Positions 21,601 to 30,600 of a stretch of 64,000 bases of DNA are shown piece after piece. The DNA comes from Azorinus chamasolen (taxonomy: Eukaryota; Mollusca; Bivalvia; Cardiida; Solecurtidae). Numbering within the stretch: position 1 is the first letter of the stretch; every line of letters starts with the position of its first letter. The DNA lies in the NCBI GenBank assembly GCA_963576725.1, contig OY755241.1, positions 30,568,853 to 30,632,852 on the forward strand. Direction: 5' to 3'. The notes under the pieces are model-generated. The model was given only the letters and a program-made list of their open reading frames with translations. It did not search any database and had not been told where the DNA came from. The position numbers were made by a program, and so were the translations under genes.

Positions 21601-24600
21601 GTGGCACTCAATCTAGGACTGGGTGCCATACTCATTTTTTTGTGGCACTCAATCTAGGACTGGGTGCCATGACTGTTTTGTGTGTGGCACACAATCTAGG
21701 GCTGGCAGCCATGCCTGCTTGTGTTTGGCACTCAATCTAGGACTAGGTGCCATGCACGTTTGTGTGTGGCACTCTATCTAGGACTGTGTGCCATTCCCGT
21801 TTGTGTGTGGCACTAGCTGTAGGACTGGGTGCCATGCCCGATTGTGTGGCACTCACTGTAGGACTGGGTGCCATGCCCATTTGTGTGTTGCACTCACTGT
21901 AGGACTGGCTGCCATGCACATTTGTGCGTGGCACTAGCTGTAGGACTTGGTGGCATGCACATTTGTGCATGGCACAAGCTGTAGGACTTGGTGGCATGCA
22001 CATTTGTGCATGGCACTAGCTGTAGGACTGGGTGCCATGCCCATTTGTGCGTTGCACTAGCTGTAGGACTGGGTGCCATGTCTGTTTGTGTGTGGCACTC
22101 ACCCCAGGACTGGGTGCCATGCTAGTTTGTGTGAGGCACTAGTCCATGCCCATTTGTGTGTGGCACTAGCTGTCGAACTGGGTGCCATGCCCATTTGTGT
22201 GTTGCACTAGCTGTAGGACTGGGTGCCATGCTCATGTGTGTGTGGCACTAGCTGTAGGACTGGTTGCCATGCCCGTTTGTGTTTGTCACTCCCTGTAGTA
22301 GTATTTTCCCACATTTACAATGAAGTCTAAAAGCAAATATGTATTCTCTACAAAAACTAACCTTTTCCCTAATATTTTGTCTTCAAAACTCAGTTGCATA
22401 CTATACTTTGCAAACAAGGGTAACAGTATGGTACCTACGGCAAGCCCAGGGGACATTTGCCCAACTTACAAGATCACTGTCCCTTGTAAACTATAACCTG
22501 CCCATTGACTTATAATGAGAAATGAGCCTCTGACCTCAAATTGTCCCCTAAATATTGGGACCAAGGCACAACACTGGAGTAATACAGAAAGTGTCTACAT
22601 TACTTTCATCCTGAGTTCAGCAGATATATATTTTTAAGACATCTAGATATTTATTTTTTATTGTTTAAATGTTATTTTATCTGGACTTTTTTTTCAGGTG
22701 TTGGTGCCAGTAGTTGATGGATTCTTGCAAGCTGACAAAGTGTACACAGTAGTGACTGCAGCATTAGGTATGTACAGAAAATGATGAGAGTGGTAGATTA
22801 GAACCATATTATAATTATGTACTAGATCTCCACCAAACATATCATGCTGCAACTCATTATGTGATTCTGATTAGTAGCAGCAAGATAGGCCTTGGCTGAG
22901 GAATAACCCTTTACTTCATGAATAATCATGTAAACAATAATGAGATCATGAATATTACATGTTATTAGATTAACCCTTTCCCTGTTCAACATTTATTCCA
23001 AATGTCATTACCTACTGAATATTCATGGACAAAATAGTTATAATGAAATATGGAAGATGGAATATTGTAGACATTTTAGAAAGCAAAGAAACAGATCTAT
23101 CCAATTCTATTAGCAAACAGAGCAGACCCTGATCAGACGGCTCCTCTAGGAGCCGTCTGATCTGGGTCTACTCTGTTTGCAAGTGCGTGAAAACACGTTT
23201 ATATGAGGGAAAGGGTTAAGTGTTATAATAGCACATAGACACAGGCATATTTGGCCATGGGAGAAACTGCATCTGTATTATATCAATAGAAAACAGAGCA
23301 GACCCTGATCAGACAGCTCCTATAGGAGCCATCTGATCTGGCTCTACTCTGTTTAAAAAGGCGTTGAAAGGGATGAGTCCAAACCAGTCTAAGAGTGGTC
23401 ACACCATAGAGTTTCTCTTTGAGATTAATCTTAAGTGTGGTCACACCATAGGGTTTGGTACAGAAATAAAGGATTTTTTCTTGAAAATGTTTTAATTTAA
23501 TCACCTTATCTGGACCTCTACATATCTATACTTTTTGCAAACTCTAGTCAGATGGTTCCTAGACATGACCTGTCTGCTGCGGGAACCATCTGATCAGGGT
23601 CTGCTCTCTTCTGCAGGAGCCATCTGATCAGGGTCTGCTCTCTTCTGCTGGGGCCATCTGATCAGGGTCTGCTCTCTTCTGCTGGGGCCATCTGATCAGG
23701 GTCTGCTCTCTTCTGCTGGTGCCATCAGATCAGGGTCTGCTCTCTTCTTCAGGGGCCATCTGATTAATCATGGTCTGCTCTTATCTTCAGGAGCCATCTG
23801 ATCAGGGTCTGCTATCTTCTGCAGGAGCCATCTGATCAGGATATGCTATCTTCTGCAGGAGCCATCTGATCAGGGTCTGCTCTCTTTGTTTATGAAGTAT
23901 TGTAGATCAGATTCTGTAATTTCTGTCATTCATATGCCATTGTAAAAAATACATCGAATAAATATTAATCCTTCTCTTGCTGAATTTTGAAATACATTTC
24001 TCCTTTTTTGGCCTGTTGTATAATTACACATTTATTCACTGTCTACAAATGTTTCACTGTGCAATGACTGCTGTGGAGTGCACTGGCTGCACAATCAATT
24101 TGTATATAGTGCAGACCCTGACGAGACAGCTCCTGCACTATTTACATGTAGGTATATTGACGTGAATAGCAAGCGAAGGGTTAATGTTGTCATGACTTCA
24201 TTCATGAATACCATATTTTGTTCTTATTCAGGTTTAAAGAAGCAGAGCTGGCCATACTTTTGCTTGTTTGAGGGCCTGGAGGCCCCTGTAAGATGTTTTA
24301 GGACTGACCACATGATTCCTGAACATGTAGAAAACCTCAGTTTCCAGAAGTGGTGCTTTGACACAGAGGATGAAGAGGGCTTCATTAAGCAAGATGACAC
24401 GGCCTTGAGACTTGTCTTCTGTCAAGCACAGGATGCAGTGGAAAGAGGTGATATTATTTCTTAACCTTTTCCTTCATATAAATGACTTTATATGCATTAG
24501 CACACAGAGTAGACCCAGATCAGATGGTTCCTGTAGGAGCCATCTGATCAAGGTCTTGTCTGTTTCCTTATGCCAAATTGGTATAGCATATATCTGATCG

Positions 24601-27600
24601 CACGGTTTTTGTCTATTAATCTAAACTATCCGCTATTCATATGCCATTATAAAACATAATCTACCGTAAATAATATTTATGATGTCATAATTTCTTATAT
24701 GAATATTCAGCAGGTTAGGGGTTAATCAAACAGAGCAGACCCTTTTTAGAAGGCTACTACAGGAGCCATCTGATCTTGGTATTCTCTGTTTACAAATTCG
24801 CAAAGCACATCTCAATGGAGAAAATGTTTCAGCAGGATGACATGGCATTTAGACTTGTCTTCTGTCAGGCACAGGTGAAGTGAAAAGAGGTGATATTAAT
24901 TATAATAGAGCAGACCCTGGTCAGAAGGCTTCTACAGGGCCCATCAAAGCTGGGTTTCCTGGCTGGGTTATTTGTCATTAGAGTGATGAGGTTAATCCTA
25001 TACTCCTTTACTTGAATTTGTACAAATACATGTACATGTACCCTTGCCTTGATATAAATGCTTTTTCACACTTTTTCAAACAGAATGAGGGAAGGAAAGG
25101 ATTAAGATTGTATTGGAATGATAGGAAAATTTTGTAATTTTGTTTTTGAAAGTTCCAACTTTTTAATCCTTGTTAAAATGTATATTTGGGATATTAACCA
25201 TTACCTCCATAAATACACTTTTCTACACCCCTACATATAAGTCACCTGTTGAAACCATTGTGATAAATAGAGCATTTGGACCATTGTGATAAGATAGAGC
25301 ATTTGCTCCTATAGGAGCAAATGCTCTATTTATCACAATGGTTTCAAATAACAAAATTCTAAAAAAATTCCTTTTCTCTAGTTAATGACCCTTTTGGTTA
25401 GATTCAATTAAACAGGTTGGGTCTAAAAATAGCCTATGGAGGAAAGGGTGAACCCTTACCCTCTTGAATATTAATGAATACAAGAAATAATGACATAAAT
25501 ATTTCTATGAATATGAAAACAAGATATTTTAGCAATGGCCAATACTGTAGACTCATATTAATATAATTCCAAACGGAGCACGTCTTGTCTGAGTGAATCT
25601 GGTCAGATCCATCTTGATCTACACTGTTGTAAAAATTGCAACGGTGTCGCTGTCAAATAAAGGGTTAACATGTCAGTTGATTTTAATTTCAGGGCAGATA
25701 AAGGTTGGCAGAGCAGACCTTGATCTATTGGAAGGTAGGTAACTACTCTGACAAGATACAAAATTTGTTCAAAGTTGTCTCCCTTGTACAGTGATATTTA
25801 AGCAAATCGAGGTATTTCATACAAGATTAACTTATGCCTATATATAAACAGAGTAGACCCAGTTCTGCTCTGTTTACATAGTGAAAAATACAGAACTAAT
25901 TCCAGTGTCTACCATGGCCAAATATTCCTTCGTCTGTTTGCCTTTTTACCGGGTTTTCCACGGAAAACTCCGGTTATTTTTAAAAGTTCAGATAATGAAT
26001 ATTCATGGAGTCATGAACTTTTGCGTATAAATTTCCCAAAGTAAAGACTTAAGAGTTAACCCTTTCCCAAATATAAAGATGTTTTCACGTTTTTATAAAC
26101 AGTGTAGATCCAGATCAGACATTTACTATAGGAGCCATCTGACCAGGGTCTGCTCTGTTTGCTTATGAAATTATAATAGGCCCGACTCTACAGGGTCTAT
26201 CAATACCAATACAATCTTTCCTACAAATACTAACATAAACATTCAGCTAATAAATATTCATGATGTCATTATTTCTTACATGACTACTGAACAGGGAAAG
26301 GGTTAACCCTCCTTTTGATCATCCCAGTTTTTTTTACACCTTTTAAAACAGAGTAGAACCAAATCAGACGGATCCTTTAGAGCTTTCTGATCAGGGTCTG
26401 CTCTGTTAAATAGCATGTTAGTGAAATAACTTTCTCCTGTTTTCCATAGCAGTGAATTTCCTTTTCTTTGTTTTTTTATGAAAAAAATAAAATACATGTA
26501 ATTTGTTGGCAATAGTTGATATGGCCACATGAGACGGCAATACAAGGCTATCATGGCCATCTTGCTGATTGTGAAATATTTCTCTTTTCTAGATTATTTG
26601 GACCCTCAGTTCACCATGCTTCACCAGTATATGAAGTTATGTCATAGTCTGGAAGGTTACCATAGTTACAAGTTCAGTCAGTGTAAAGTATTTTACAAAC
26701 ATCCGGTGCTACAACAGTCTGTGGTATGTACAGTTGTTCTTTGGTCACACAAGTATATTTATTTCTATCATGGACACTATTTGAACTTTTGATTTACTGG
26801 AGGTGCAATAGAACCAGTCTATAATGACAATATATGAATAAATAAGAGAAAGTGGTTGCTTAATGCAGGACGGAAAGTTAATTTTCATCCTGCATTAAGC
26901 TACCATCTGTCTTAACCCTTTCCCTCATGTAAATGCTTTTTTGTGCATTTGCAAACAGAGTAGACCCAGATCAGGGGGCTATAATTGGAGCTGTCTGTTG
27001 CTGTTTAGTCTATGCGGGAAGGGGTTAAACACTGATAAAAGAATGATACAATTTTTCATCTGGATCCAAACTGCCCTCAGATCTGGGTCTACACTGTGTT
27101 CAACAATGAATATTACCAGTTAATTCATTTACATCACTATTTTCTGTATAACTGGCTGAGCAGATGTCTCACAGGATATATTTACTTAACCCATTCCCAC
27201 TTAGGCTATTTTTAGACTGAACCTCTTTCAAAAAATCTACCAAAAATGAGTATTTACTAGAGAAAAGGAAAATATTAGAATTGTGCAAATGCTTTATTTA
27301 TCAGAGTGGTTTCAAAAAATAACTTTTACAGAGGGGTCAAAAGTTGTCAAAACAACTACTGCAGAAGCCATCGAATCAAGCATTCATAAATATGTGTCAT
27401 TATAAATAAAGAGTTAAAATTATGTGACATCTAGCTTGTTGCTACTTACAGTCATACATGTTTTGTTACAAGTTTCAGTCATATGTGTTACTTCTTATTT
27501 CTTCTTGTTACTTATACATTTTATTTTTCGGCAGATAAACAACAATGGTACATGGGATGTATTGCTGGATCTGACGGCATTGAAAATATCTCTAGGTAAT

Positions 27601-30600
27601 TACAGTTTTCAAATTTTTGATTTACCTCTGTCACTCATCTCTACAGGGATTCCATTGATCTGGGTCTACTCTGTTTTCAAAGGTGTGAAAAAGCATTTGT
27701 ATTAGGGAATGGGTTAATCTTTTTTGTGTACTGCTGGTGAATATATGATAATTTCAAGTGTGTCCAAGTGTGTATATATACCTAGTCATGGATTAACATA
27801 TAGTATTCTGCCCTAGTACCAGTTGAGTTGTGTAAGCTTTTGTTAAATGGGTTTTGCTCTTTTAACCCTTTCCCACATCTAAATACTTTTTCATGTGTTT
27901 GCAAACAGAGTAGACCCTCATCAGAAGGCTCCTACAGTCTGACCAGAGCCTACTCTGAAATTGTAATAGATCTGACTCTACAGTTTCTACCAATACTAAA
28001 AACATCCTGTGTATATATGACATTATAAAACTTCAGCTAATAAATATTCATAATTATAATTTATGTCACATGAATATTCATGAGGTTAAGGTTTTACTTC
28101 CACACAGCACAATGTACAATCATGTTGCTTGTCAGTTGATCAGGTCTTTACAGTGTTTTACCCTTTACGCCATGAATATTCATATAAGAACTAGTAAATG
28201 TTAATTATATGAATTAGTTAATGGCACATGCACACTGAACAATTTGTTCATATCAGAAACTGTAGAATCTGGGTCCATGCTTATAAAGCTTTTAGCTGAG
28301 TCTAAGTTCGTTCTCAAGGTTCTGATTGGTCAGATTTGAGCCTTTGGCTCGAATCTGACTAATCAAAACCTTGAGAACTCAAATCTGACCAATCAAAACC
28401 TTGAGATCTCAAATCTGACCAATCAAAACCTTGAGAACGAACGCAGACTCAATCTATCATAAGCAAACAGAACAGAGCCTGATCAGAAGGCTCCTGCAAA
28501 GGCACAGAAACGTATTTATATGAAAGAAAGTGTTCAAGGTGTATCTGTGAAGTAAAGGGTTGATGCATGATGAATGTTATATGTAAGTTAAGTTCTCATT
28601 GGAGCTCTCTGCATTACCTTCATTGTTCATTAACCCTTCTATATGTGCATTACCTTCATTGTTTATTAACCCTTCTATGTGTGCATTACCTTCATTGTTC
28701 ATTAACCCTTCTATGTGTGCATTACCTTCATTGTTCATTAACCCTTTCTATGTGTGCATTACCTTCATTGTTAATTAACCCTTCTATATGTGCATTACCT
28801 TCATTGTTCATTAACCCTTCTATGTGTGCATTACCTTCATTGTTAATTAACCCTTCTATATGTGCATTACCTTCATTGTTCATTAACCCTTCTATGTGTG
28901 CATTACCTTCATTGTTAATTAACCCTTCTATATGTGCATTACCTTCATTGTTCATTAACCCTTCTATATGTGCATTACCTTCATTGTTCATTAACCCTTC
29001 TATATGTGCATTATCTTCATTGTTCATTAACCCTTCTATATGTGCATTACCTTCATTGTTCATTAACCCTTCTATATGTGCATTACCTTCATTGTTCATT
29101 AACCCTTCTATATGTGCATTATCTTCATTGTTCATTAACCCTTCTATATGTGCATTACCTTCATTGTTCAATAACCCTTCTATATGTGCCTTACCTTCAT
29201 TGTTCATTAACCCTTCTATGCCAAAATAGTGTCTGCTCGATCTGTGTTATAATGTAAGTTTTACTTTCTTGCAATTTGATCAAAATCTTTTGAGAAACTA
29301 CTGACTGAGTGTCAAACAGCTTTAATCTGGATGATAATCAGCTGACCAGATCCTGATCAGATAGCTCCTGTATGCGATCTAGGTCTACTTTTTTATACCC
29401 CCCTCCCCCCCTCTCTCCCCCCCCCCCCCCCCCCCCAACAAAGAAATTTTGGGGGGGAGGGTGGTATACCGGAATCAGGTTGTCCGTCTATCTGTCCGTC
29501 CGATCACAGTCTACTCTGTTTGCATAGGTGAATAATGGCGTATTTATGAAGAAAAGGGTTTGTCATATTTAGCTTGGCATATGAAGTATACTTTAGCTTG
29601 GCATATGAAGTATACATTTTTACTGAATAAATCTATTGATCTAGCCTATCTCCCCCCTAAATGAGTTTGTAAGCTGAATTTTTATACGCCCACCTAATAA
29701 AGGTGGTCGTATATTGTCGTGGCCCTGTCCGTCCGTCCGTCCGTTCGTTCGTTCGTTCGTTCATTCGTTCGTTCGTCCGTCAACATTTTGTATGTCCGCT
29801 GTTTTCTGGGAAAACTATTTGAGAGATATTAATGAAACTTCACACAAATGTTAAATGCATCAAGATCTGAAGCTGAGTTGATTCTGAGGTTCATTTGATT
29901 TTTCATTTCAGAGTTATGGCCCTTGTCCTTAAAAAATATGCAAATAGTTTGTCCGCTGTTTTCTGGGAAAACTATTTGAGAGATATTAATGAAACTTCAC
30001 ACAAATGTTTAATGCATCAAGATCTGAAGCTGAGTCGATTCTGAGGTTCATTTGATTTTTCCTTTCGGAGTTATGGCCCTTTTACTTAAAAAATAATGCA
30101 AATACATGCAAATAGTTTGTCCGCTGTTTTCTGGGAAAACTATTTGACAGATATTAATGAAACTTCACACAAATGTTAAATGCATCAAGATCTGAAGCTG
30201 ACTTGATTCTGAGGTTCATTTGAATTTTCATTTCAGAGTTATGGCCCTTGTCCTTAAAAAATATGCAAATAGTTTGTCCACTGTTTTCTGGGAAAACTAT
30301 TTGAGAGGTATTAATGAAACTTCACACAAATGTTTAATGCATCAAGATCTGAAACTGAATTGATTCTGAGGATCATTTGATTTTTCGTTTCAGAGTTATG
30401 GCCCTTGTCCTTAAAAAATAAGGCAAATAGTTTGTCCGCTGTTTTCTGGGAAAACTATTTGAGAAATATTAATGAAACTTCACACAAATGTTTAATGCAT
30501 CAAGATCTGAAGCTGAGTCGATTCTGAGGTTCATTTGATTTGTCGTTTCGGAGTTATTGCCCTTTTACTTAAAAAAAATACAAATATATGCAACTAGTTT

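Noticed and set aside
22970..23219. TTAACCC/GGGTTAA ends as interstitial telomere repeats
   Set aside because: Only one partial unit is present and it is explained by a TTAA duplication followed by a CCCTTT terminus.
23540..23900. Regular 35-bp repeats resembling a CRISPR array
   Set aside because: There are no unique spacers of constant length; the whole unit repeats and matches a hairpin arm, and the genome is eukaryotic.
24078..24464. 128-codon frame as a single-exon gene
   Set aside because: Its first 51 codons are family H element and intron; only 24232-24447 is coding, read as FERM exon 3.
28567..29229. 220-codon + strand and 159-codon minus-strand frames
   Set aside because: They run through a 36-bp tandem repeat without stops; the 12-residue periodic products and openness on both strands are what such a repeat produces.
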